This document shows positions 10,283 to 21,452 of a stretch of DNA of 64,000 nt, piece after piece. Below the pieces are notes generated by a model that was given only the letters and a program-made list of their open reading frames with translations, did no database searches and was not told the origin of the DNA. A program made the position numbers and the translations under genes. How positions within the stretch are numbered: position 1 is the first letter of the stretch; each line of letters starts with the position of its first letter. Location: NCBI GenBank assembly GCA_948329865.1, contig OX415252.1:10434001-10498000 (forward strand), read 5' to 3'. The stretch is from Linaria vulgaris. Its lineage: Eukaryota; Streptophyta; Magnoliopsida; Lamiales; Plantaginaceae.

Positions 10283-12095
10283 ATGGTTCGTGCTAAAAAA
10301 TCTCTGAAGAAATAATTTGTTGTATTGCCGCAGTATTGTGAAGCTGGCCCTGCTAGGCGAAATGCTTTCGTCGTGTCAGATGACGAGTCTTCTAACTCTG
10401 AAATCCCTGCGAGGGATACATCATTGGATGACGGTTTAATGCAAGTTTTCGGGATTTCTGAAAATCTAAGGTTACCCCGATTCCGTCTTCATGAACGGAA
10501 CTCTCGGTTCACTGATCAATATCTCGTAATGCAATCAAATATTTATCGTGGCAGCGTTATTGTTGGAGATCGCATTGCCATAGCGAGAGGTATTCGGTTA
10601 GAAGAGGATATGATTAACGCTATGACCGTGGATCATGCTTCCCATCAAAGTATGGCTGCTCACCCTCCACGGGTCAGAGTGTCTCTGCCGCTAGAAGGTG
10701 CACCAGTTAATTATTGGCACCCTCGGGCTCGGGCTCATTTTGAAGTGTCGCAAAGAAGGGTTGGGAAAAGTTTTCATTCTGGCACGCATCATCCCGTGGG
10801 GTCGGCCGGTGCTGGGAGTGAGGAGCCCGATCCTGATGGGTTAGCACCCTCTTCTGGTGTTGGCAAAGAAAGTATTGATGAGGCTCCCTCTGTGTCGGCT
10901 ACTCCGAGCTCGTCTACTTCGGCCCCTAGGTGTGCTGCAGCGCCCCCTGGTAATAATGATACTGAGAAGTCATCCGAAAATAGAGCGCCATCGAAGGAAG
11001 ATTATTCTTTTTTAAGTCATCCCCTTTCAGAACGGTTAATTATGCGAATTGGGAATAATGATATCCATGAGGAGAATGCTATTCGCGGCTTGGAAAATAT
11101 GTATGGAAATTTTGATCCTTCTGAGTTGTGTCATGATCTAGGGGTGGAATTAGCACCGCGCATATGTATGATGCTGTTATATACGGTAAGGGGTTTGCCT
11201 TGCTGCTTCTTGGTCATTACCTATGTTCATCCCTCATATTCATTACTAATGATTGTTCGTTTCCTTGACAGTTTGGGCACACGTTCCATGAACTGTGCAG
11301 AGATTATATGCTGCTTGGGGAGGTGAATACTCGTCGTGATGCTTTAGTGAAAGAGGTGTGCACGATGATTGCGCGGAGCAAGGTTAGTCGTGATCGTGCT
11401 AACAATCGGGCTCGTGCTGCTGAGACTCGGAAATGCATTGCATGTGACGAAGCATGGAAATAATTAGTCGCTGAAGAAGAGATGAAGAAGGAACTGGCTA
11501 GAAGCCAGGCTGAGACCCGACTTTGCGTGCTATGAATCTCAAATTGGAGCGTGAACGCAACGCGTATCGAGAATCCTTCGAAATCTTGGAAATTCAGAAT
11601 GCGAAATTAACCGAAACCTTAGCTCGCAGCGGGGTAATTCTATCTTCCCCTAGTAATGAGGCAGGTGCTGGTGGCTCTATAAGGGATAGTGATTTTACTG
11701 TCGAGGTGACTGCTTCAGGTCATAGTTCTCCACAACCATATGGTGGTACCCCCATCGGTGCTGATATGAATGTGAATATCGAGCCTTATGCCGGAAGGGT
11801 GCCTGTCTGGGCTATCTCAGGGCCATATGTTAGGGAACGTTATAGGGTCCCTCGTGCGATGCGGTATTCCAGGTTGTCACCGGATCCAAAGTGTAGAAGT
11901 CCGAAGTGGAATACGTATTCAGAGGGTTTGTCTCCCTGGGGAATGGATGAACTTGCTGACGATATTTGTGCGGAGCCCTGGAAGTTTCCAGAATTTGAAA
12001 TGAATGTATCCGGGCTTGGGCCCTTTCATCGGGACGATATTCGTGCCGAATTATTCATTGATCTTGATAGGAATGAGTTTCTTTATGATATATAG
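10283..12095 (+). pseudogene. Antisense gene of the Tat-like element, with an intron
   Basis: The gene starts at ATGGTTCGTGC (10283), has an early stop (about 10313), then a long frame to 11185. An 86-bp GT-AG intron (11186-11271, branch-like CTAAT) joins two phase-0 frames: RICMMLLYT to FGHTFHELCRDYM. Exon 2 is charged and coiled-coil-like (RARAAETRK, EEEMKKELARSQAE). It carries one stop (about 11461) and one frameshift (about 11520), then runs to the stop at 12093. The N-terminal half has an acidic SDDESSNSE stretch. The gene is convergent with the element's pol. The intron matches 31169-31247 of the related gene in position. Function unknown; antisense ORFs of Tat elements are a described class. 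Confidence 0.75.
11186..11271 (+). other. Spliceosomal intron in antisense gene
   Basis: Donor ACG|GTAAGG, acceptor CTTGACAG|TTTGGG, phase 0. Read through, the frame continues briefly and then stops, whereas splicing joins the coiled-coil frame. It lies antisense to the genomic RNA, so it could not be removed by splicing of that RNA before reverse transcription. Confidence 0.7.
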
Positions 12096-12339
12096 GTTAT
12101 GTCGTCGGCTAGTTTCTTTTTCATACCGTAGCAGTTATTTCCTCGGGAAATTTTTTCTATGTAAAGTGTACCCCGGGCCATTGGCTGAAAGCCGCTCTTA
12201 CGATGTTTAATGAATGGTGTTTATTTGCGGAAATCTTACCTTGTGCAATTGTTTCTGTGATCATGGATATTCTATCCTTGTCGTGTAGTAGCTGTGATAG
12301 TCTGGTGATTGTCTGGCGTTATTGGCATGGGATTGCCTT

Positions 12340-13015
12340 ATCCTTGGTAGGTGACTTGTTACCATTCATGGGTGGGATCGACCCCGTTGTCACAGTGGAT
12401 CTTTTTCTTGTGGGTAGGGGCCCATCCCGTTATCACAGGGAACCCGCTACCGCTCAAATGTTTCGGATCGACCCCATTATCACAGGGGATCTTTTTCTTC
12501 GCAGGTGACCCGTTACCACTCATGGGTAGGAGTCTCACCCATTATCACATGGGGACCCGTTACCGCTCATGTGTAGGAGCCTGCATTTTCTTCGTAGGTG
12601 ACCCGTTACCGCTCATGGGTAGGAGCCCTCCCGTTATCACATGGGAACCCGTTACCGCTCATGGGTAGGAGCCTGCCTTTTCTTCGTAGGTGACCCGTTA
12701 CCGCTCATGCGTAGGAGCCCTCCTATTATCACAGGGGGACCCATTGCCGCGTATGGGTAGGAGCCTGCCTTTTCTTCGTAGGTGACCCATTACCGCTCAT
12801 GGGTAGGAGCCCTCCCGTTGTCACAGGGGGACCCGTTACCGCTCATGGATAGAAGCCTGTCTTTTCTTCGTAGGTGACCCGTTACCGCTCATGGGTAGGA
12901 GCCCTCCCGTCTTCACAGGGGGACCCGTTACCGCTCATGGGTAGGAGCCTGCCTTTTCTTCGTAGGTGACCCGTTACCGCTCATGGGTAGGAGCCTGCCC
13001 TTTTTGTTTTTTTGC
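12340..13015. repeat. 92-bp tandem repeat array between antisense gene and integrase
   Basis: A 92-bp unit beginning GTGACCCGTTACCGCTCATG repeats with starts at 12598, 12690, 12782, 12874 and 12966. Each unit holds two sub-copies of CCGTTACCGCTCATGGGTAGG and one CCCGTTATCACAGGG. Degenerate copies extend left to about 12340. The same words occur at 41925-42600 and 54510-55165 in the other elements, in the same orientation relative to each element. Confidence 0.9.
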
Positions 13016-13167
13016 GTCTGGTGAACTTCGTGTGCCTGTATGTGAGACCCTAGTTTTAATAATATATTGGTGCTGAACCGTATTCGGTTGCCTACGTATC
13101 CCGTGTAGGGAATCAAGCCTCGTGTAGTTCTTTACCTCGTTAATAGTAATCGAAATACTAAAATTTT

Positions 13168-14300
13168 TTAGGAATAAAAGCGCCTAAGGTGTTGCACGTT
13201 CCATGGCCTAGGTAGAGGCTCACCGTACATGTCCTCGAGATAATAATAACCTTTTGCGCTGGCGTGGGTAACCCTGTAGGGTCCATCCCAATTGGCTTGT
13301 AGCTTCCCCACATGCTTACTTACCTTCACACTCTTCAACACCAAGTCACCCACTTGGAATCCTCGGAGGTGCACTCGTTTATCGAAACTCCTGGCCATTG
13401 TCGCTTTGAAAGCCAGTGTCCGTTGGTAAGCTTGCTCCCTTGTGGAACCAATCATCTCGAGGTCCATTTTCCGAAGTCGTGCGGCGTGTTGTGGGTCATA
13501 TTCCGCTATTCTATATGTTGGCATGCCAATCTCAACTGGGACAACTGCCTCGGACCCATATACTAGAGTGAACAGTGCCTTCTGTAGATGTCCTAGGTGT
13601 AGTCCTATATGCCCATAGAATCCCTTGGAGTTCGTCAATCCAACTTCTTCCGGTGGCGTGCAATCGCCGCTCCAGATATTATTTAAGAGTCTTGTTGGTG
13701 GACTCCACTTGTCCGTTTGCCTACGGGTGAGATACAACAGCAAAATGGTGGGATATTTTCAATCCTTTGCACCATGCAACCATTGTCTTTCCTCTGAATT
13801 GGGTACCATTGTCTGAGACCAACACTCGGGGTAGTCCAAAGCGACATACAATATTTTTCCAGACAAAATCTATCATATTTTTCTTCGTGATGTGCATCAA
13901 AGCCTTAGCCTCCACCCATTTCGTAAAGTATTATACCGCTACTAAAAGAAATTTCTTCTGACCTCTGGCCATTGGTAGGGGACCGACTATTTCGATCCCC
14001 CACTGATCGAATGGGCAAGTGATCTCTAGGGGATGCATCAGTACAGCTGACCTGTAAATAAGTTTGGCGTGGCACTAGAAATTCTCACAATTGCGGCAGT
14101 ACAGGGTTGCGTCTTGTCGTAATGTTGGCCAAAAATATCCGTGTCTTAATATTTTCTGGGCTAAAGCTCTCCCTCCTGAATGATTTCCGCAACTACCAAC
14201 GTGTATCTCCCTCAGTATGTATTGTGCGTCAACTGGTGATATGCATCACAGCAACGGGCCTTCAAATGATCTCTTATAGAGTTCACCCTGGTAAATGGTA
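13168..14300 (-). pseudogene. Tat-like integrase
   Basis: Zinc-domain residues (YCRNCENF) are followed by WGIEIVGPLP, where E replaces the first catalytic D. VAV is then followed by a stop where VAVDYFTKWVEA is usual, and FGLPRVLVSDNGTQF holds the second D. A frame change occurs at about 13730. The last frame (13743-13168) holds FTLVYGSEAVVPVEIGMP, FQVGDLVLKSV, NWDGPYRV and RPWNVQHLRRFYS, the C-terminal part typical of Tat/Retand integrases. The DDE triad is not intact. Confidence 0.85.
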
Positions 14301-14381
14301 AACCTGTACGCCTTGTACTTCAGTCGTCTTTGTGCGTTGAGGTCGGCCGGGAGGGTTCCATCTACAAGGTAATTATATATC

Positions 14382-15110
14382 TCATCCTTCCAACACGGTA
14401 AACTCCACGTCAGCCCATTTTTTGCTGGCTTTTGTTACTCCAATTGCAGGCCTAGAGGTGGTCAGCAAGGTCACACACTTTTCCACAAAGACGTCTGAGG
14501 AACTAGCAAATTTGAATAAAGCATCGGCCTTGGCATTTTCAGATCGGGGTATTTGCGTCAGACTGAAAGTAGTGAACTCGGCCGTCATTTCCTTCAACTT
14601 TGCCAAATATAAAACCATGGTTTCCTGCTTCGCTTCGAAGAACCCCGAGAAATGATTAGCCACTAACTGCAAATCCGTGAAGACTTCAAGATGATCCGAA
14701 CAGAGGGTCTTAGCCATTCTGACTCCCGCCAGGACCGCCTTATACTCCGCCTCGTTATTCGTTATAGGAAAATTTAGACTAATAGCAAAATTAAATTCCC
14801 TATGATCTGGGGACACCAAGTGAATACCCGCTCCGCCGACATTTGTTGTGGAGGACCCATCCACATGAAGTAACCATGCCGCGGGTCTCGAACTGGGACT
14901 GGGGTCCTGACTTATAGGAAAAATATGGTGGCATGAATGGTCTAAACTGTTCCCTAGTGTCTCCGCCATAAAGTCGGCTAGGACATGTGCTTTAATAGTC
15001 GTGCGGGGACAATACTCGATCCCAAATTCACCTAATTCTATAGCCCATTTTACCAATCTCCCTGAGGTATCCGGATTGGTCATGATTTGGCGGAGTGGTC
15101 GGTCCGTCAC
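14382..15110 (-). pseudogene. Tat-like second (archaeal-type) RNase H and flanking linker
   Basis: The frame reads KWAIELGEFGIEYCPRT near its start, the end of the first RNase H region. It then reads WLLHVDGSSTTNVGGAGIHL, NNEAEYKAVLAGVRMAKTL, LEVFTDLQLVANHFSG and IPRSENAKADAL. These carry the D, E, D, D residues of the additional RNase H that defines the Tat lineage. The 242-codon frame is the best preserved part of this pol. It follows an eroded segment (15111-15430), where the RT-RNase H1 junction is recognisable only as fragments in several frames. Confidence 0.88.
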
Positions 15111-15426
15111 GACCGCTATTGGGGGAGCCTGGAAATAGGGCTCAACTTACGAGCCGTCATGACAACGACCAAGGCAAATAGTTCCATTTCCAGATAATTT
15201 TTCTCCGCTCCGTGGAGAATGCGGCTCACATAATGGATCGGAGATTACTTTTCCTTCGCTTCTTTTACTAATACTGTGATAATGGCGTTGGCGGAGACCG
15301 CGAGATATAGATAAAGCGTCTCCCCGGGATCTGGTTTCGGCAAGAGTGGTGGTGTCATCAAATACTTCTTGAACTGTTGAAACGCTCTTTCACATTCTAC
15401 GGTCCACTAGAAATCCTTGGCCTTCT

Positions 15427-16497
15427 TCAGGATTTTGAAGACGATGTCGCAATAAAGCGCCCTATGGCTGTTATACGCCCCAAAAGGCATTGCACATCCC
15501 GTACCGAGAGTGGGGAAGCGAAAGTCATCACGGCCTCTATCTTGTTGGGGTTGGCTTCAATCCCGCGCTCGTTCACCATATATCCCAAAACTTTCCCCGC
15601 TGCCACTCCGGAGGTACATTTCTTGGGATTGAGCTTCATCCCATAGTTTCTCATAATAGCAAACGATTTCTCCAAATGCTCCACGTGATCCTGCGCCTTC
15701 AAACTCTTGATCAACATATCGTCTACGTATACCTCCATTGATTTTCCTATTAGGTTATAAAACATATTCGCCACCAATCTCTGGAACGTCGCGCCGGCGT
15801 TCCTCAACCCAAAAGGCATGACTCGATAATAGTACATGCCAGTGTCCGTAACAAAGGTTGTTTTCGATTCATCCTCCATTGCCATAAAAATCTGGTGGAA
15901 GCCGTTCTTGGCATCCATGAAACTGAATTGGGCGCACTTGGCTGTCGAGTGCACTAGAAGGTCAATCCTTGGCAATGGGAAAGGGTCCCGCGGGCAATGC
16001 TTGTTCAAATCTTTATAATCCACACACATTCTCCATTATGCTGCTTTCTTCAGAATTAGGATAATATTGCTGAGCCACTCCGAATAACGTAATTCATAAA
16101 TATGCCCTGCTTTAAGCTTTTCTACAACCTCTTTCTCTGCTGCCTCGCTCTTCTCCTTGCTAAAATTCATTTTCTTCTGTTGTATTGATTTGGCCCGCGG
16201 ATCAACATTCAGCTTATGCTCTATAATCTTTGGGTTGATTCCAATCAAGTCAGAATCGCTCCAGGCAAATATATCGACATTCCTTTTTAAGCATTCAATC
16301 AACGCCTTCCGAATATCAGACGACATTGTAGCTCCTATTCTCAACGTGTGCTCCGGTTGTCTCGGGTCGATATATATCGTGATGAAATCTCCCACCAGAT
16401 CCATTCTCGGTTCATTCAGACAAGGAATAACTGCCCTTTCTATCTCGACGCATTGCTCCTTATGATCAAGCCTCGACCTCTTGCTACTTTTCGTCAT
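15427..16497 (-). pseudogene. Tat-like reverse transcriptase
   Basis: The first part (16497-16036) holds HTLRIGATMS, VDIFAWSDSDLIGI, KLNVDPRAK and the end of the fingers. A single in-frame TAA at 16036-16038 interrupts it just before WRMCVDYKDLNKHCPRDPFP. The same frame then carries FSFMDAKNGFHQI, YRVMPFGLRNAGATFQR and the catalytic MEVYVDDMLIKS, so the YVDD box is intact. The frame ends at 15427 by frameshift in the connection domain. There is no gag or protease upstream: this frame starts about 115 bp inside the 5' LTR. Confidence 0.9.
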
Positions 16498-16611
16498 ATT
16501 GGTATTTGCCTTGTTTAGTTCTTGCCCCTTAATACCTTGCTGCCTCTTCCCTCACATCTCGTCTGATGAGCTCCCGATCCAGAGAACCTTGGTTCCCACA
16601 GACGGCGCCAC
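16498..16611 (-). other. Leader and primer binding site of the pol-only Tat-like element
   Basis: Immediately inside the 5' LTR the minus strand reads TGGCGCCGTCTGTGGGAA, the PBS shared with the elements at 28155-36229, 38425-45653 and (one change) 50494-56350. The leader is only about 115 bp before pol begins, which shows where gag and protease were lost. Confidence 0.8.
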
Positions 16612-17086
16612 TCATTTGACAATAAACCGTGTGATATATATATGCGGGTCGATTACAAGAGAGTGATCTAATAGCTTTACAAATCTATCTCTAATCAGGC
16701 CTACACTAGGTATCTCGCATAGACTTGGTCCGGAACCTGTTGCTCGAGGTCGGGACTTCACCGAAATGCCTGCTGGTGCTACGTCGGGGATGAGTCTCGA
16801 TATGATGTCGGTGGTCAGGTAGTTATAGGAGGCTGAGTGATGACGTGGACAAAATCATATCAAATATCTATGTCGGGTATAATATCGAATATTGTTATTC
16901 GATGTGACGCGAGTAAATCGAGGTGAGGAATTCTCTCGCTTTCTCGGTGCGCAGGGCGGGGTATTTATAGGTGCGACTGGTCTATATCGAATCCTATACT
17001 CGATGTCATATCGGAGGCGATCCCCGATATGCTTGTTCATGGGCCGTGGTCCAGAATGGGCCCAAATGCTAGAAACCTCCATATCT
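16612..17086 (-). repeat. Tat-like 5' LTR (right copy)
   Basis: This 475-bp copy of 9162-9662 has both terminal dinucleotides altered (TC...CT instead of TG...CA). The first 200 bp differ from the left copy by about 7% by hand count, mostly transitions. Confidence 0.88.
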
Positions 17087-19600
17087 GTTTGTTCTTGTGG
17101 GAATATCTTTATTTTGTTCATTCTTCACTACAGTCATTCCTCCTTTCTTCGGCATAACATGTATTGGACTCACCCATGAGCTATCCGAAATTGGGATTCA
17201 GACGATGTTGATGTTCGACAGTTAGCTTGTAGTTCCCCATTAATATTTTGTGTATACAAGTCGAAGGACTGATGCCTTTGATATCAGCAATGGACCACCC
17301 TAAGGTAGTTTTATGATCTCTTAGAACTCGCAAAAATTATCTGTTTCAACATTAGTCAATGACGATGAGATGATAACAGGTAAAGTTGAATTATTTCCCA
17401 AAAACGCATATTTTGAATGAGAAGGAATTGGTTTAAGATCTAGAGTTGGTGGCTTGATGATAGATGGGATTGTGATATTCGTACCTTTCTTTAGCTCTTC
17501 AACCTTTCCTTTGTAATCAATCGGTATTGCATCAAGGGCTAAAATACATCTTTCAATATCATCATTAGCAAAATCTATCTCTTCTTTTACTAGACATAGC
17601 TCGAGTGAATCCTCCAAATGGCTCTTGTCGAATACTTGTTCAACGAGCGTATCGTGAATGTCAATTTTGAAACAGGTATCAGCTTCTGATGGGTATTTGA
17701 TAGCTTTGAAGACATTGAAGGTGATTTGTTCATCTTGCACTCTCATGGTAAGTTCTCCTATTTGCACATTAATTAGAGTTCTCCCTGTTGCAAGGAATGG
17801 GCGACCAAGAATGATTGGAATATCATGATCTTCTTCCATCCAGAATAATGAAATCTGCAGGGAAGATAAACTTATCAACTTTAACCAATACATCTTCAAC
17901 CATACCTTTAGGATACTTGATTGATCTGTCTGCTAGTTGAAGGGACACGGTGGTTGGTTTGGCTTCTCCAAGTTCTAACTTCCTATACACAGAAAGAGGG
18001 ATCAGGTTAATGCTTGCGCCTAAGTCACATAATGCTTTCTCAAAATGCGAATTCCCAATTACACAAGGAATTGTAAAACTTCCTGGATCTTTGAGCTTTT
18101 GTGGCAATTTCTTCTGTAGAATGGCACTGCACTCCTCGGTTAGGCATATAGTTTCATGTTCTTCCAGCTTTCTCTTATTTGATAAAATTTCTTTAATGAA
18201 TTTGACAAAGTTGGGCATCTGTTCAAGAGCATATGCAAAAGTAATGTTAATGTGCGATTTTTTAAAGATATCAAGAAATTTAGAAAATTACTTATCCAAT
18301 TTAGTTTTCTTCAATCTTTATGGAAATGGAATTTCTTGCACATTCGGTGGTCGTGCGTCGACAGAAGTGTACTTTAGCTCAGATTCACGTTCATGTTCAT
18401 GTGTATGAAACTTCTCTGCTTGTGAGGCAACAGGTTTTGGTAACACTTTTCCACTTTTGAGTGTAATTGTCTGCACATGTTCTCGAGGGTTGGTTACTGT
18501 GTTGCCCGACAACTCTCCTTGTGCTCTTTCGGCTAGAGTGATGGAAGGTTGACCCATTTGTACTTCTATTTTTCTAATGGATGCTCCTTGGTTTTGGAAC
18601 GGTTGCTTGGTTTCATTGATGAACTGGTCAGTTCTTGAGGTTAATTGGTTTGTGGTAGTGGCTAACTGAGTGACAATGTCCTCTAGGGAAGGTTTCTTTT
18701 CTTGGTGCAATTGAAATTCATGAGGAGGCCTGATATGATTCTGGTTGTTGCTCCAAGAGAGATTAGGGTGGTTCCTCCATCCAGGGTTATAGGTGTTGGA
18801 ATATGGATTATTGAAATGGCAGTTGGTAGTTGAATGTGAGTTTCCACAAAAATCACATGTTGCTGATGTGGACTGAATGTCATTTATCCTCATTGTTCCC
18901 AGTTGCTTGGTGAGAGTAGCGACTTGTGCTGTTAGTGCTGTGATAGCATCTATCTCGTGCACACCAACCGACCTTTTCTGTCGTTTAGAAGGCCACTGAT
19001 AATTGTTCGACGCCATTTCCTCCAATAGTTGATAGGCATCTTCAGTAGTTTTCTCCATTAAAGCTTCTCTTGTAGATGCATCTACTAAGGTTCTAATATT
19101 TCCACTCAACCCATTGTAGAATGTTTGAACTTGCAACCATTTGGGAAGTCCATGGTGAGGACACTTCCTAAGCATTTCCTTGTACCATTCCCATGCTTCG
19201 TAAAGATTCTCCATGTCGTGTTGCACAAACTGAGTGATTTCATTCCTCATTTTTGCTGTTTTAGCTGGGCGTGATTAACTTAGCTAGAAATTTTGTGCTA
19301 ATTCATCCCAAGAAGTGATACTACCTTGAGGAAGTGAATTGAGCCAGTTCTTCGCCTTGTCCCGTAATGAGAATGGGAATAGTCTCAACTTGATAGCATC
19401 TTCTGAAACTCCATTGTGTCTTAAAGTATCACATATTTCTAAAATTGAACCGATGCTTGGATCATTTGAATAATTGCTGGTTTAATTTCAAAATTGTTTG
19501 CAGCAATTGACGGCTTTTGGATGCTTGTGTTGGCACCTAAGATTGTTGGGACAACGTAGTCCCGCAAGGCTTTTGATTCATTTTTTATAAGTCCACTCAT
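17087..19600 (-). pseudogene. Athila gag, protease and RT start (right of the nested element)
   Basis: From right to left: the gag N-terminus with SITSWDELAQNF and several stops (19600-19251). Then the gag core (19250-18318) has HDMENLYEAWEWYKE, LRKCPHHGLPKWLQ, LLEEMASNNYQWPS and the CCHC knuckle CDFCGNSHSTTNC near 18850. The protease frame (18218-17823) has FTIPCVIGNSHFEKALCDLGA followed by SINLIPLS. Another frame (17899-17321) has DIPIILGRPFLATGR. Last, KKGGMTVVKNE at about 17160-17120 is the RT start, cut at 17087. A frameshift separates the two protease frames. Gag would form the particle and the protease would process it. Confidence 0.88.
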
Positions 19601-19934
19601 TTTACTTTTACCCTTTTCTATCCTACGCAGTAGTTGTAAAGTTTTTTGAATTTCAGGATCAAAAGCTAAAAGTGTTGAGTTCTTACTCCTTGTTACTCTT
19701 TTTGATTTTTTATGTTTCTAAATTTTGAAAGTAAACGGAAAAGAAAAAAAATTCCACAGTAAAAAAATACTTACTTACCGTCACAAAAACAAAAAAGCTT
19801 GCGAGCAACCAAACGTTGTTTTTTTTTACTACAGTAAAATATTAACACATATAAGACATAATCTCAAATTAACAATAGGTTTAGCTGGTATTGATATTAA
19901 TTAATTTTATTCCCCGACAATGGCGCCAAAAACT
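19601..19934 (-). other. Athila 5' leader and PBS
   Basis: AT-rich untranslated leader. The PBS TGGCGCCATTGTCGGGG (minus strand, about 19913-19929) is two to six bases from the LTR end at 19935. No other feature seen. Confidence 0.75.
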
Positions 19935-21452
19935 TGTTGTGGATAAATTCACAAGTGCACGAAATCGTAACAAGTAATAAAGTGAAAGATAGGGTTGTCG
20001 ATCCCACGAGGAATAAATAATTAATTACCAAAATTTATTAACTGTAATTTTATTTGATAAATCGGATTTCAGATTGTTCAAGCGAAAAGATTAACAATTT
20101 ACTAACTACAGTAAAAACTTTTAACAAAGTATAACATTGAGACAATAGAATAACAAGAGTATTTCAATAAATAAGTGTAGACAATAAGAGAAGAGCTGGG
20201 AATCATGATTTCACCGTCATTAGTCTTATCTAACTTTTAATTAAAAATATTATTACGAGTTTCACGTTCAAAATTGTTGTTGGTTATCACTATTTATGCT
20301 TTATGTACTCTTTCTCAAGATATACATAAATTCTACAACTTTACAACTAGAAAACGAGTCTAGTTATGAAGATGTGCACATGTATGTTCGGTGGTGATTT
20401 TACAACCACGTGAAAACGATAGATATATTTCTATTCTATTGAGAATTCACGGTATTTACTTCAAAGCCATTTCACGAAACTCTCCTTTCGGTTTCAATTC
20501 GATCCTTAGTTCATCCAAAAGTTGGCCAGAATTTTAGAAGCATTATATTCACAAATAAATACACCAACTATTTTGACATCGTAACAATACATTTTAATTA
20601 AAGGTTAGATCATCGTAATTAGGCTACGTCAGTATCCCAACAAAGTAAATTTAGCACATAATGGAATATAGAACAAGACTATAAGATAAATATAACAACA
20701 TAATGTAAAGACAGAAAAGTAAAGAGAGTTTAGAGATCGTTACAGATGTTTACTTCTGTAAAGCCTCCAGTGGACTCCCCCGTACAAACTCCAAATTACT
20801 CCTCCAAAATTACAAACTACTAGTGAATACTACTACTATAGAAAGACCACTAAGTTAAAGAGAGAATGAAGAAGATTGGTGTGCTGAAATATGAAAAATG
20901 TGAGATCTATTTATAGTTGAAGCAAAAGCATAAGACGACATCTCGATCGTTCATCTCGTTTTGATCCAATGGTCCAAAGTTGTCATATAATTAATGAATT
21001 ATTGATCACAAAAGTCATCTAATGGATGAATTATTGATCACAAAAGTCATGACACTCAAGAGTCTTCCATTTGGAAGCTTGCAAAACTGAATATAGACCA
21101 TTGATTAGCCATTTTGATCTGACGGTCATTGAGCGCGCGAGTTGCGTATGTACATTTCAGCTTTGTGCAACTTCACCGTTTTGGTCATAACTTTCTCTCC
21201 AGATGTCGGAATCACAAACTGCTTGTTGCGTTGGAAACTAGACATCTGTGGCTTTCCATTGATATAAAGAACCAAACATAACTCAATCTACACAAGTGTC
21301 GGTGAATTTTTGAAGTTTCAGTTCTTGATTGACAAATCATATTTCAACCTACTAAACATGAAAACAACATAAAAATACCACAAGACTATCAAGAATAATT
21401 AATTAAACAAGTGTAAAAGTATGATAATGATGAGTATTTCCCAAGCTCATCA
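19935..21452 (-). repeat. Athila 5' LTR (right copy)
   Basis: This 1518-bp copy of 4049-5568 has TG...CA ends. It is followed by TSD GAGAC (21453-21457) and then the SIRE RT text FAPVARIES. Confidence 0.9.

Larger units (their letters stand above)
9162..17086 (-). mobile_element. Tat-like Ty3/Gypsy element with pol but no gag, nested in Athila RT
   Basis: LTRs are at 9162-9662 and 16612-17086. The flanks are ATTTA (9157-9161) and GTTTG (17087-17091), which fit a 5-bp TSD after two C-to-T changes. Removing the element restores the Athila text PTRTN-TGWR before CIDYRKLN. On the minus strand the order is LTR, PBS, RT, RNase H, a second RNase H, integrase, tandem array, then an antisense gene (plus strand) and LTR. 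The dual RNase H and antisense gene are hallmarks of the Tat lineage. Only about 115 bp separates the 5' LTR from the RT frame, so gag and protease are missing. The PPT is CCAAATTGGGGGACTA beside 9663. Confidence 0.88.
4049..21452 (-). mobile_element. Athila-lineage Ty3/Gypsy retrotransposon inserted in SIRE RT
   Basis: LTRs at 4049-5568 and 19935-21452 begin TGTTGTGG and end CTCATCA. They are flanked by the perfect TSD GAGAC (4044-4048, 21453-21457). The minus-strand order from right to left is LTR, PBS, gag, protease, RT, RNase H, integrase, long 3' non-coding region, LTR. Gag contains the Athila-type block LRKCPHHGLPKWLQVQTFYNG and the protease reads CDLGASINL. The PBS next to 19935 reads TGGCGCCATTGTCGGGG on the minus strand and matches an Asp-tRNA type primer. 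A Tat-like element (9162-17086) is nested in RT. A hand comparison of the first 300 bp of the LTRs gives roughly 5% differences. No env-like ORF was found after integrase. Confidence 0.9.

Noticed and set aside
12203..12668. Two overlapping plus-strand frames of about 100 codons
   Set aside because: They arise from the tandem array (repeated ITGNPLP-like words) and have no counterpart in related elements.
12340..13015. Regular repeats considered as a CRISPR array
   Set aside because: Units are contiguous without unique spacers and the DNA is plant nuclear.
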